Shown here: positions 1 through 6,879 of the stretch, piece by piece
How positions within the stretch are numbered: position 1 is the stretch's first letter
Layout: every line of letters begins with the position of its first letter
Assembly: GCA_012719335.1 (NCBI GenBank)
Contig: JAAYAO010000121.1
Span: forward strand, 1 to 8,411
Length of the DNA: 8,411 nucleotides
Direction of reading: 5' to 3'
From: Propionibacterium sp.
GTDB taxonomy: Bacteria; Actinomycetota; Actinomycetes; Propionibacteriales; Propionibacteriaceae
The notes under the pieces: generated by a model
Told to the model about the DNA's origin: nothing
The model's database searches: none
The model's input: the letters and a program-made list of their open reading frames with translations, nothing else
Translations under genes and position numbers: made by a program

Positions 1-2172
1 CGCGCTCTGGTGCGCGGCGACTTCCTCACCCGCCTGCGGGAGGCACGCTCGGAGCAGGAGATCGTCACCGCGGTGACCGAGGTGATCACCGCGGAGAAGA
101 AGAAGCCTGCGGCGGCGGGAACGGGGGACGTCGACAAGCAGGTCACCCGCATCGTGGCCATCACCGCCTGCCCGACCGGTATCGCCCACACCTACATGGC
201 CGCCGAGAAACTGGAGGAGGCCGCCGCCGAGATGGGGCACTCGATCCACGTCGAGACCCACGGCTCGATCGGCGTGGAGAACGCCTTCAGCGATGAACAG
301 ATCCGATCCGCCGATGCGGTGGTGATCGCCGCCGACAAACAGATCGACACCACCCGCTTCAAGGGCATCCCGATCGTGGTGACCGGGGTGGACGAGGGCA
401 TCAAACGCCCCCAGCAGCTCATCGAACGCGCCCTGACCGCGAAGCCGGCCACCGGCCAGCGCGCCGCCGGGGACGACGCCGACGACACCGGCACCCGCAA
501 GGAACGCGAGTCGGTCGGTGGCACCATCTACCGCGCGTTGATGAACGGTGTGTCGCACATGATCCCGTTCGTCGTCACCGGTGGTCTGTTGATCGCCATC
601 GCCCTGGCGATCGGCGGTGAACCCTCCGAAGCCGGCCTGGTGATTCCCGAGGACAGCTTCTGGAAGACCATCGAGGGCATCGGCGGCCTGGCCTTCGGCC
701 TGATGGTGCCGATCCTGTCGGGCTTCATCGCGATGGCGATCGCCGACAGACCAGGTCTGGCACCGGGCATGATCACCGGCATGATCGCGGTCACCGGGTC
801 GCTGTACGGCTCGGAGGCCAACGCCGGCTTCCTGGGCGGCATCATCACCGGTTTCGCCTCCGGCTACGTGGCCCTGTTGATCAAGAAGATCCCGGTACAC
901 AAGTACGTCCAACCGATCATGCCGATCATCATCATTCCGATCTTCACCACCTTGATCGTCGGTCTGGCCTTCGTCTTCCTGCTCGGCAACCCGATCGCGC
1001 TGGCCTTCACCGGCCTGACCAACTGGCTGGCCGGGATGACCGGGGCCACCGCGATCGTGCTCGGGTTGATCCTCGGGGCGATGATCGCCTTCGACATGGG
1101 CGGGCCGGTCAACAAGACGGCCTTCCTGTTCGCCGGTGGCCTGATCGCCACCAACGCCGCCCCGATGGGTATGGTCGCCGCCGCGATCGCCGTCCCGCCG
1201 CTGGGCATGGGCCTGGCCACCCTGATCGGACGCAAGCTGTTCAACCGGCAGCAGAAGGACTCCGGTATCGCCGCCCTGTTCATGGGCTTCTTCGGTATCA
1301 CCGAGGGCGCGATTCCGTTCGCCGCGGCCCGTCCGCTGCAGGTGATCCCGGCCAACATGATCGGTGGTGCGGTCGCCGGCGCGATCGCGGCCATGTTCGC
1401 GGTCAAGGACAACGTGATGCACGGTGGCCCGATCGTGGCCCTGCTCGGTGCGGTCGAGAACGTGGCGATGTACTTCGTCGCGATCGTCGTCGGCGCCTTG
1501 GTCACCGCCCTGGTGGCGATCGGCCTGCTGTCGATCGGACGCAAGAAGGACGACGACGCCCCGGCCGCCGGTGAACCGGCCCTGGCCACCGCCGGCGCCC
1601 CCGCCGCGACCGCCCGCCGGGGCATCGACCCGGCCGAATCGACCGGCACCACCGCCACCACCACGGCCGCTCCGGCAGCCGCTGCCACCACCACCGAAAC
1701 CAAGGCCGACGCGCCGAAGATCACCGAGTACCTGAGCCCGGAGACCATCGACCTGAACGTGTCGGGCGACAACGCCGAACAGGTGATTCGGCAGTTGGCC
1801 GAGATGGGGGCCGGTACCGGTGCGATCGGTGACGTCGACACCGTGGTGAGCGCTGCGATGAAGCGCGAGGAACAGGGCCCGACCGCGGTCGGTGACGGCA
1901 TCGCCATCCCGCACGCCAAGTCGGACGGGGCCACCCGTCCGGTGCTGGCCTTCGGACGCAGTTCCGGGGTCGACTGGCAGGCTCCCGACGGCAAACCCTC
2001 GGATCTGATCTTCTTGATCGCGGTACCCGAGGCCCAAGCCGGTGACGAGCACCTGCGCATCCTGGCCGCCCTGTCGCGTGCCCTGATGCGCGGCCCGGTG
2101 CGTGACGGATTGCGCAACGCCGACAGTGCCGATGAGGTGATCCGGGTTCTGGACGAGGCGATCAGCGCCTGA
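1..2172 (+). CDS. fruA: Fructose-family PTS permease, (EIIA)-EIIB-EIIC-EIIA, 5'-truncated by window edge
   Basis: Membrane permease of the phosphotransferase system that imports and phosphorylates a sugar, probably fructose, using phosphate from HPr. Residues are numbered from the GTG codon at position 10. The frame stays open to base 1, and the first ~29 codons resemble the tail of an EIIA domain, so the true start lies upstream. EIIB spans about residues 46-145, with the phosphorylated cysteine in the CPTGIAHT motif (Cys54). EIIC spans about 169-510, with many hydrophobic segments and the family motifs FDMGGPVNK (361-369) and GITEGAIPF (429-437). An Ala/Thr/Pro-rich linker (about 511-570) leads to a second EIIA domain (571-720) with the active-site histidine in IPHAK (His635). 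Actinobacterial FruA proteins are usually A-B-C, so the extra C-terminal EIIA is odd. No HPr domain is visible. The fructose family is clear; the exact sugar is inferred. Confidence 0.88.
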   Translation, partial: RALVRGDFLTRLREARSEQEIVTAVTEVITAEKKKPAAAGTGDVDKQVTRIVAITACPTGIAHTYMAAEKLEEAAAEMGHSIHVETHGSIGVENAFSDEQIRSADAVVIAADKQIDTTRFKGIPIVVTGVDEGIKRPQQLIERALTAKPATGQRAAGDDADDTGTRKERESVGGTIYRALMNGVSHMIPFVVTGGLLIAIALAIGGEPSEAGLVIPEDSFWKTIEGIGGLAFGLMVPILSGFIAMAIADRPGLAPGMITGMIAVTGSLYGSEANAGFLGGIITGFASGYVALLIKKIPVHKYVQPIMPIIIIPIFTTLIVGLAFVFLLGNPIALAFTGLTNWLAGMTGATAIVLGLILGAMIAFDMGGPVNKTAFLFAGGLIATNAAPMGMVAAAIAVPPLGMGLATLIGRKLFNRQQKDSGIAALFMGFFGITEGAIPFAAARPLQVIPANMIGGAVAGAIAAMFAVKDNVMHGGPIVALLGAVENVAMYFVAIVVGALVTALVAIGLLSIGRKKDDDAPAAGEPALATAGAPAATARRGIDPAESTGTTATTTAAPAAAATTTETKADAPKITEYLSPETIDLNVSGDNAEQVIRQLAEMGAGTGAIGDVDTVVSAAMKREEQGPTAVGDGIAIPHAKSDGATRPVLAFGRSSGVDWQAPDGKPSDLIFLIAVPEAQAGDEHLRILAALSRALMRGPVRDGLRNADSADEVIRVLDEAISA

Positions 2173-2190
2173 CCCCATCCCGTCCGACCT

Positions 2191-2224
2191 GGTCGGTTGC
2201 TCCCCACAGCGGGAACAACCGACC
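2191..2224 (+). terminator. Putative intrinsic terminator hairpin after the PTS gene
   Basis: A 9-bp perfect stem, GGTCGGTTG (2191-2199) with CAACCGACC (2216-2224), continues after one C/A mismatch into TCCC/GGGA (2201-2204 with 2211-2214) around a 6-base loop. It begins 19 bases after the PTS stop codon. There is no T tract after it, which is common for actinobacterial terminators but leaves the function unproven. Confidence 0.6.
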
Positions 2225-2263
2225 ACGTTGCGTTGTGGTCCCGCGGGGGCGTCGAACACCCAC

Positions 2264-2269
2264 TACAGT
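2264..2269 (+). promoter_or_regulatory. Possible -10 element for malQ
   Basis: TACAGT at 2264-2269 fits the actinobacterial TANNNT -10 pattern. It would place the transcript start near 2276 and leave a leader of about 25 bases that contains the ribosome binding site. I see no convincing -35 hexamer at the right distance, so this is tentative. Confidence 0.25.
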
Positions 2270-2289
2270 CGAATCGTTGCCCTCGAGTT

Positions 2290-2293
2290 GGAG
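2290..2293 (+). promoter_or_regulatory. Ribosome binding site of malQ
   Basis: GGAG at 2290-2293 lies 7 bases before the GTG at 2301 and supports that start. An ATG at 2294 is out of frame with the MalQ reading frame. Confidence 0.6.
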
Positions 2294-2300
2294 ATGAGCC

Positions 2301-4415
2301 GTGGCCCTTGACCCCGCCCTGCATGCCCTGGCCGGACACTTCGGTGTCGCCACCGATTACTACGACTGGCGCGGTCAGTTGCGGGAGGTGCCGCAGAGCA
2401 CGATCACCGCCGTCCTGACCGCCCTCGGTAACGATGTGTCGACCCCCGAGGCGGCCGAACGCTCGCGGGTCGAGGCCGAACTCGCCCCCTGGCGGCGGGT
2501 GCTGCCGGCGTGTGTGGTGACCCGGTCGAACACCGAACGCACCTTCTCGGTGCACGTCCCCGACGGCAGCGAGGTCACCGTCGTCGCGGTCACCGACGAG
2601 GGGGAGGTGCCCTGTGCGCAGCGGGACAACTGGACCCCGCCGCGCGAGGTGGACGGGGTGCGGGTCGGGGAGGCGACCTTCGCCGTCCCGCTCGGTCTGC
2701 CGCACGGCTACCACCGGCTGGTCGCGGTCAGCGGTGAAACCCGCGCCGAGGCCCCGCTGATCATCACCCCGGACTGGCTCGGCACGCCGGCGTCGATGGG
2801 CCGGGACCCGATCTGGGGGCTGGTCGCCCAGTTGTACTCGGTGCGGTCCTCGCATTCGTGGGGGATGGGTGATGCCGCCGACCTGCGGGATCTGGCCGCC
2901 TGGTCGGCCGAGGAGCACGGGGCCGACTTCGTGCTGATCAACCCGATGCACGCCGCCCAGCCCTTCCCGCCGCTGGAACCCTCGCCGTACCTGCCGACCA
3001 CGCGCCGGTTCCTGAACCCGCTCTACATCCGGGTCGAGGACGTGCCCGAGTACGCCGACCTGTCCGGCGACGTGCTGGGTGAGATCGCCGAACTGCGACG
3101 CTCGGTGCCGGCCGATTCCGACCGCATCTACCGCGAACAGGTCTGGCAGGCCAAGGAAACCGCGCTGCGAGCCCTGCACGCCCTGCCGCGCAGCGCGGAG
3201 CGACAGGCCGCCTTCGACGCCTACCGGGCCCGGGAGGGGCACGCGCTGGTCGGGTTCACCACCTGGTGTGCGATCGCGGCCGAACACGGCTGCGACTGGA
3301 CGCTGTGGCCCGCCGAGTTGCAGGACCCGGATTCGGCCGCGGTGGCCGGCTACCGGGCCGAGCACGGCGCCGAGGCCGACTACCACGCCTGGCTGCAATG
3401 GGTGTTGGACGAGCAGTTGCTCGACGCCCAGGCCGCGGCCAAACGGGCCGGGATGAAGCTGGGGGTGGTGCACGATCTGGCCGTCGGGGTGAACCCCACC
3501 GGTGCCGAGGCGTGGGCCCGCGGTGATGTCTTCGCCCGGGGTGTGTCGGTGGGCGCACCGCCGGACGCCTTCACCCACCTGGGGCAGGATTGGGGGCAGC
3601 CGCCGTGGCGTCCCGACCGGTTGGCCGAGCTGGCCTACGACCCCTTCCGGTCGATGGTGTCGGCCCTGCTGCGGCACGCCGGGGGCATCCGGGTCGACCA
3701 CATCATCGGGCTCTTCCGGCTGTGGTGGGTGCCGCAGGGCGCCCCGGCCTCGGAGGGCACCTACGTCCGCTACGACCACGAGGCGCTGATCGGGATTCTG
3801 GCCCTGGAGGCCTGGCGGGCCGGCGCGGTGATCGTCGGTGAGGATCTCGGCACCGTGGAACCCTGGGTGCGCGAATACCTGGCCGACCGGGGCCTGCTCG
3901 GCACCTCCATTCTGTGGTGGGAGCGCGACCACCACGGCGACGGGCTGCCGCTGGAACCGGAGGAGTGGCGCGAATACTGCCTGGCCTCGGTGACCACCCA
4001 CGACCTGCCGCCGGCCGCGGGCTACCTGGAACACGCCCACGTCGAGCTGCGCCACACCCTCGGGTTGATCGGGGACGACCTGGCCGAGGAGTTGGCCGCC
4101 GACAAGGCCGAACAGGCCGATTGGCGGGCCGCGCTGGAGCGGCGCGGCTACCTCGATGCCGGTGAGACCGATACCGAGGCGACCGTGCTGGCCCTGCACC
4201 GCTACCTCGCCCACACCGCCTCCCGGATGCGCGGGGTGGCCCTGGTCGACGCGGTCGGGGATCGCAAGATCCAGAACCAGCCCGGCACCATCGACGAGTA
4301 CCCCAACTGGCGGGTACCCCTGTCCCGCCCCGACGGCACCCCGCTACTGCTCGACGAGGTCTACCTGTCCGCCCGGTTCGCCGCCGTCGCCGCCGCCGTC
4401 CGCGGACTGAACTGA
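2301..4415 (+). CDS. malQ: 4-alpha-glucanotransferase (amylomaltase, GH77)
   Basis: Cytoplasmic disproportionating enzyme that transfers alpha-1,4-glucan segments between maltodextrins and releases glucose. It acts in maltodextrin and glycogen turnover. The 704 residues are close to the length of other actinobacterial MalQ proteins, which carry an N-terminal helical and beta-sandwich extension (about 1-160 here) before the GH77 barrel. The barrel begins near DPIWGLVAQLYSVRSSHSWG. The catalytic set is intact: nucleophile Asp466 in RVDHIIG, acid/base Glu514 in GEDLGT, and Asp568 in TTHDLPP. The substrate-loop region GAPPDAFTHLGQDWG (about residues 416-430) is also present. The GTG start is backed by GGAG 7 bases upstream. 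The gene sits alone: a hairpin separates it from the PTS gene, and it converges on pncB. No glycogen or maltose operon partners are visible in the window. Confidence 0.95.
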   Translation: MALDPALHALAGHFGVATDYYDWRGQLREVPQSTITAVLTALGNDVSTPEAAERSRVEAELAPWRRVLPACVVTRSNTERTFSVHVPDGSEVTVVAVTDEGEVPCAQRDNWTPPREVDGVRVGEATFAVPLGLPHGYHRLVAVSGETRAEAPLIITPDWLGTPASMGRDPIWGLVAQLYSVRSSHSWGMGDAADLRDLAAWSAEEHGADFVLINPMHAAQPFPPLEPSPYLPTTRRFLNPLYIRVEDVPEYADLSGDVLGEIAELRRSVPADSDRIYREQVWQAKETALRALHALPRSAERQAAFDAYRAREGHALVGFTTWCAIAAEHGCDWTLWPAELQDPDSAAVAGYRAEHGAEADYHAWLQWVLDEQLLDAQAAAKRAGMKLGVVHDLAVGVNPTGAEAWARGDVFARGVSVGAPPDAFTHLGQDWGQPPWRPDRLAELAYDPFRSMVSALLRHAGGIRVDHIIGLFRLWWVPQGAPASEGTYVRYDHEALIGILALEAWRAGAVIVGEDLGTVEPWVREYLADRGLLGTSILWWERDHHGDGLPLEPEEWREYCLASVTTHDLPPAAGYLEHAHVELRHTLGLIGDDLAEELAADKAEQADWRAALERRGYLDAGETDTEATVLALHRYLAHTASRMRGVALVDAVGDRKIQNQPGTIDEYPNWRVPLSRPDGTPLLLDEVYLSARFAAVAAAVRGLN

Positions 4416-4458
4416 CCTACGGCGTCGGTGGCGCCTGTCGAGTCCGTCCTCCGGCGTC

Positions 4459-4470
4459 GGTTGAGCTTCG
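4459..4470 (+). repeat. Partial copy (half-site) of the palindromic element
   Basis: GGTTGAGCTTCG at 4459-4470 repeats the GGTTGAGC arm of the element that starts at 4483, 24 bases further on, but without a matching right arm. It may be a decayed or truncated copy. The same intergenic region also has GGCGTCGG twice (4421-4428 and 4453-4460). Confidence 0.4.
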
Positions 4471-4482
4471 CCCCCACACGCT

Positions 4483-4520
4483 GGTTGAGCCGGAGCCGCT
4501 TGCGGCTCCGTGTCGAAACC
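4483..4520 (+). repeat. REP-like palindromic element, copy 1
   Basis: The 38-bp unit runs from GGTTGAGC (4483-4490) through a perfect inverted repeat, CGGAGCCGC and GCGGCTCCG separated by TT (4491-4510), to TGTCGAAACC (4511-4520). The outer GGTT/AACC ends also pair. A second, inverted copy lies at 4572-4610. The layout resembles the extragenic palindromes I recall from several actinobacterial genomes. The hairpin could also serve as a terminator for the convergent malQ and pncB transcripts. Confidence 0.7.
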
Positions 4521-4571
4521 TCGTGAGTTGGGGCAGGGAGCCGCGGTCGGTTCGTGCTGGTGTGCGCGGGG

Positions 4572-4610
4572 GATTTCGACTCGGGATCGCTTCGCGCTCC
4601 CGGCTCAATC
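4572..4610 (-). repeat. REP-like palindromic element, copy 2 (inverted), overlapping the pncB stop
   Basis: The 39-bp unit aligns with the reverse complement of the copy at 4483-4520: GATTTCGAC at the left, GGCTCAATC at the right, and a central hairpin at 4582-4602 (CGGGA/TCCCG plus CGC/GCG around a TTC loop). The central bases differ from copy 1 but keep their pairing, which suggests the structure matters. The right arm contains the TCA that, read on the minus strand, is the TGA stop of pncB. Confidence 0.65.
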
Positions 4611-5894
4611 GACGTATTGGGTGGGGATTGCCGGGTCGCCGGCCGACAGGCGGCTGATCGTCCGCGGCATTTCGGCCAGGGACGACAGGTGGCGTTCCCG
4701 GGCGGCGGAGAGGGGCTCCTCGCCGACGATCTCGCCCTGCTCGACCAGTGGCACCAGCAGCGGACGGTCGTTGTCGTCGCCCTCGGGCGGGGTGCCGACG
4801 CCGAGTACCTCGGCGGTGGCCACATTGCGGGAGTTGAGCCGGCGCAGCGCGAACTTGCGGCCACCCACCGACCCCTTGCCGGCCGACTTCTTCTCCACCG
4901 GTTCCATCTCCCCGGAGGACCCGGCCCGGGACACGATCTTGTACACCATCTTCGAGGTCGGGTGGCCCGACCCGGTCACCAGCGAGGTGCCCGCCCCGTA
5001 GCCGTCCACCGGGGCGGCCTGCAGGGCGGCAATCTGCCATTCGTCCAGGTCGCTGGTCACGATGATGCGGGTGTCCTTCGCGCCGAGGGAGTCCAACTGG
5101 GCCCGCACCTCACGGGCCACCACGCCCAGGTCACCCGAATCCAGCCGCACCGCGCCGAGCCGGCCACCGGTCAACTCGATGCCGGCCTCGACCGCGGCAG
5201 CGATGTCATAGGTGTCCACCAGCAGGGTGGTGGTCTCACCCAGGGATTGGATCTGCGCCTCGAAGGCGTCGCGTTCGGTGTCGTGCAGCAGGGTGAACGA
5301 GTGCGCGGCGGTGCCCGCGGTGGGGATACCCCAGCGTCGGCCGGCCTCCAGGTTCGACGTCGACCCGAACCCGGCGATCCAGGCGGCCCGGGCGGCGGCC
5401 ACCGCGGCCTCCTCGTGGGCGCGGCGCGAACCCATCTCGATGCAGGGTCGGCCGTCCGCCTTCAACACCATCCGGGAGGCGGCCGAGGCGACCGCGGAGT
5501 CGTAGTTGTAGATGCTCAACAACATGGTTTCCAGCAGCACGGCCTCGGCGAAGGTGCCCTCCACAACGACGATCGGGGAGTACGGAAAGTACAACTCACC
5601 CTCGGGGTAGCCCCAGATGTTGCCGCTGAACCGGTAGTTCGCCAGCCAGTGCGCGGTGTCGTCGTCGACGACCTCGTTGGCCCGCAGGAAATCCAGCTCG
5701 GGCTCGCCGAAACGGAAATCGGCCAGGGCTCGCAACGCCCGTCCGACCCCGGCGACGACACCGTAGCGACGGCCATCGGGAAGCTTGCGGGCGAAGAGCT
5801 CGAAGATGCTGTGGCGATCAGCCGCACCGGAATGGCGGGCCGCCTGCACCATGGTCAGTTCGTAATGGTCGGTGAGCAATGCGGTGGAGGTCAC
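4605..5894 (-). CDS. pncB: Nicotinate phosphoribosyltransferase
   Basis: Cytoplasmic enzyme of the Preiss-Handler NAD salvage route. It joins nicotinate to PRPP, with ATP hydrolysis, to give nicotinate mononucleotide. The 429 residues are a normal length. Visible family features are the N-terminal LLTDHYELTMVQ (7-18), EMGSRRAHE (153-161), GTAAHSF (194-200; His198 is probably the phosphorylated histidine), RLDSGDL (250-256) and TSDLDEW (280-286). I chose the GTG at 5894-5892 because the protein then begins MTSTALLTDHYELTM, as in homologues; upstream codons read into the antisense of clpS. No Shine-Dalgarno sequence is visible, and a TAGTCT -10 sits just upstream, so the mRNA may be leaderless. 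It is divergent from clpS, as in mycobacteria (pncB1 and Rv1331). The last two codons, Asp and stop, lie in a palindromic repeat. Confidence 0.95.
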   Translation of the reverse strand: MTSTALLTDHYELTMVQAARHSGAADRHSIFELFARKLPDGRRYGVVAGVGRALRALADFRFGEPELDFLRANEVVDDDTAHWLANYRFSGNIWGYPEGELYFPYSPIVVVEGTFAEAVLLETMLLSIYNYDSAVASAASRMVLKADGRPCIEMGSRRAHEEAAVAAARAAWIAGFGSTSNLEAGRRWGIPTAGTAAHSFTLLHDTERDAFEAQIQSLGETTTLLVDTYDIAAAVEAGIELTGGRLGAVRLDSGDLGVVAREVRAQLDSLGAKDTRIIVTSDLDEWQIAALQAAPVDGYGAGTSLVTGSGHPTSKMVYKIVSRAGSSGEMEPVEKKSAGKGSVGGRKFALRRLNSRNVATAEVLGVGTPPEGDDNDRPLLVPLVEQGEIVGEEPLSAARERHLSSLAEMPRTISRLSAGDPAIPTQYVD

Positions 5895-5902
5895 GTTGCC
5901 AA

Positions 5903-5908
5903 GACTAG
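5903..5908 (-). promoter_or_regulatory. Possible -10 element for pncB
   Basis: Read on the minus strand, TAGTCT (the complement of AGACTA, 5903-5908) is followed by 8 bases and then the GTG start at 5894. That spacing puts the transcript start at or next to the first base of the gene, which would make the message leaderless. A weak upstream match (GACA) is spaced slightly too far for a strong -35. Confidence 0.4.
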
Positions 5909-5950
5909 GTCCACCCGGCTGCCGAATGTCGTGCAGGCCGCGAAGTTTGC

Positions 5951-5956
5951 GACAAT
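5951..5956 (+). promoter_or_regulatory. Possible -10 element for clpS
   Basis: GACAAT at 5951-5956 resembles a TANAAT-like -10. The ATG of clpS at 5964 lies 7 bases after it, near the expected transcript start. No Shine-Dalgarno motif precedes the ATG, which fits leaderless translation. No clear -35 is visible. Confidence 0.35.
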
Positions 5957-5963
5957 GACCCTC

Positions 5964-6275
5964 ATGTCCACCACTCCTGAGGCTCCGGCACCGGCCGGCG
6001 GCACGGCGGTCGTCGAACGTCCCGCAGATGAGTTGTTGACCCAGCCGCCCTGGGTGACGATCGTCTGGGACGACCCGGTGAACCTGATGAGCTACGTCAC
6101 CCATGTGTTCGTGACCTACTTCCACTACTCGAAGGCGAAGGCCCACGAGCTGATGATGCAGGTGCACAACGAGGGCAAGGCGGTGGTGGCCTCCGGCAGC
6201 CGCGAGGAGATGGAGCGGGACGTGAACGCGATGCACGAGTTCGGCCTGTGGGCGACCCTGGACCGGTCGGAGTGA
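5964..6275 (+). CDS. clpS: ATP-dependent Clp protease adaptor ClpS
   Basis: Small cytoplasmic adaptor that recognises proteins with N-degron residues and hands them to the ClpC or ClpA unfoldase for degradation by ClpP. The 103-residue protein has a flexible Ala/Pro-rich N-terminus (about 1-27) and the ClpS core. The core holds VTIVWDDPVN (31-40; Asp36 and Asp37 belong to the N-degron pocket) and MQVHNEGKAVV (65-75), with the conserved His68. An ATG three codons upstream (5955) is possible, but its own bases overlap the likely -10. The gene starts 69 bp from the divergent pncB and overlaps the following DUF2017 gene by 4 bases (GTGA), so the two are probably translationally coupled. This order is known from mycobacteria and other actinobacteria. 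Confidence 0.95.
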   Translation: MSTTPEAPAPAGGTAVVERPADELLTQPPWVTIVWDDPVNLMSYVTHVFVTYFHYSKAKAHELMMQVHNEGKAVVASGSREEMERDVNAMHEFGLWATLDRSE

Positions 6276-6835
6276 AGGCCTTCAAGAAGCGCCGCGGTGA
6301 GTTCTGGGCGAAGATCGAGGAACCCGAGGTCGCCCTGGTCTCGTCGCTGTTGGAGCAGCTCATCGAACTGTTGGACGTGCCGGGCGAGAACGGCCCCGAG
6401 CCCGAGGACCCGTTCGAGGCCCTCGCCCGGGAACTCGCCGACGATCCGGACCAACCCGAGGTCTCCGACGACCCGGCGGTGCGCCGGCTCTTCCCGGACG
6501 CCTACCCGCACGACCCGGCGGCGTCCTCGGATTTTCGTCGATTCACCGAGGCCGATCAGCGCCGCCGCAAGGTGGCCGAGGCCCGCGTGGTGCTCGAGGC
6601 CCTCGCCGAGACCGATGCCGGGGCCCGTCCGCTGCGGGTGCCGGCCGATGACGTGACCGCCTGGTTGCGCACCCTGAACGCGTTGCGGTTGACCGTCGCG
6701 ACCCGACTGGACATCACCGATGAGGAGTCGGCCGAGCAGTTGCACGAACTGCCCGACACCGACCCCCGGGCCTTCATGTACTCGGTGTACGAATTTCTCG
6801 GGTGGATGCAGGAATCGTTGCTGCGCGTGCTGTGA
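6272..6835 (+). CDS. DUF2017 family protein (Rv1332-like), function unknown
   Basis: An actinobacterial protein of unknown function that commonly follows clpS; mycobacterial Rv1332 is the named relative. The 187 residues from the GTG at 6272 begin MKAFKKRRGE, as family members do. An upstream in-frame GTG at 6248 would add eight residues read from within clpS and is less likely. Visible blocks are a helical N-terminus (EVALVSSLLEQLIELLDVPG, about 19-38), an acidic stretch (about 39-67), RRLFPDAYPHDPAASSDFRRF (71-91), WLRTLNALRLTVATRLDI (131-148) and YEFLGWMQESLLRVL (173-187). It is rich in Asp/Glu, with no signal peptide or membrane segment, so it is probably a soluble, helical cytoplasmic protein. 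The GTGA overlap with clpS suggests a linked role in regulated proteolysis, but that is inference. Annotation as a regulator has no visible support here: I see no DNA-binding motif. Confidence 0.88.
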   Translation: MKAFKKRRGEFWAKIEEPEVALVSSLLEQLIELLDVPGENGPEPEDPFEALARELADDPDQPEVSDDPAVRRLFPDAYPHDPAASSDFRRFTEADQRRRKVAEARVVLEALAETDAGARPLRVPADDVTAWLRTLNALRLTVATRLDITDEESAEQLHELPDTDPRAFMYSVYEFLGWMQESLLRVL

Positions 6836-6854
6836 CTGATGTCTCAAGGGTGCG

Positions 6855-6873
6855 TATGGTGAGGCTTACCTAA
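6855..6873 (-). promoter_or_regulatory. DtxR/IdeR-type iron box upstream of feoAB
   Basis: On the minus strand this 19-mer matches the DtxR/IdeR consensus TWAGGTWAGSCTWACCTWA at 17 of 19 positions; the mismatches are at positions 13 and 17. It ends 6 bases before the putative -10 at 6880 and covers the -35 region, so bound iron-loaded regulator should block transcription of feoAB when iron is plentiful. The regulator gene is not in the window. Confidence 0.85.
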
Positions 6874-6879
6874 CTGGCG

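Noticed and set aside
10..12. GTG at position 10 as the true start of the PTS protein
   Set aside because: The frame is open to base 1, and the codons on both sides of the GTG continue an EIIA-like sequence, so the gene starts upstream of the window.
864..4214. A 1116-codon open frame on the minus strand, antisense to the PTS gene and malQ
   Set aside because: It spans two clearly conserved plus-strand genes and the gap between them. Its composition (Pro/Gly/Arg/His-rich, no recognisable domain) is what codon bias in GC-rich DNA produces in a shadow frame.
4554..5963. Plus-strand open frame running from 4554 into clpS
   Set aside because: It lies antisense to pncB and only joins the clpS frame by chance. 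ClpS homology begins after 5964, and a promoter-like element lies just before that start.
5895..6236. N-terminal extension of the pncB frame up to 6236
   Set aside because: The added residues have no PncB similarity and are antisense to clpS. The normal N-terminus begins at the GTG at 5894.
6248..6271. Upstream GTG start for the DUF2017 gene
   Set aside because: It would add eight residues read from within clpS. Family members begin with a basic MK.F.RRRG-like stretch, which fits the GTG at 6272.
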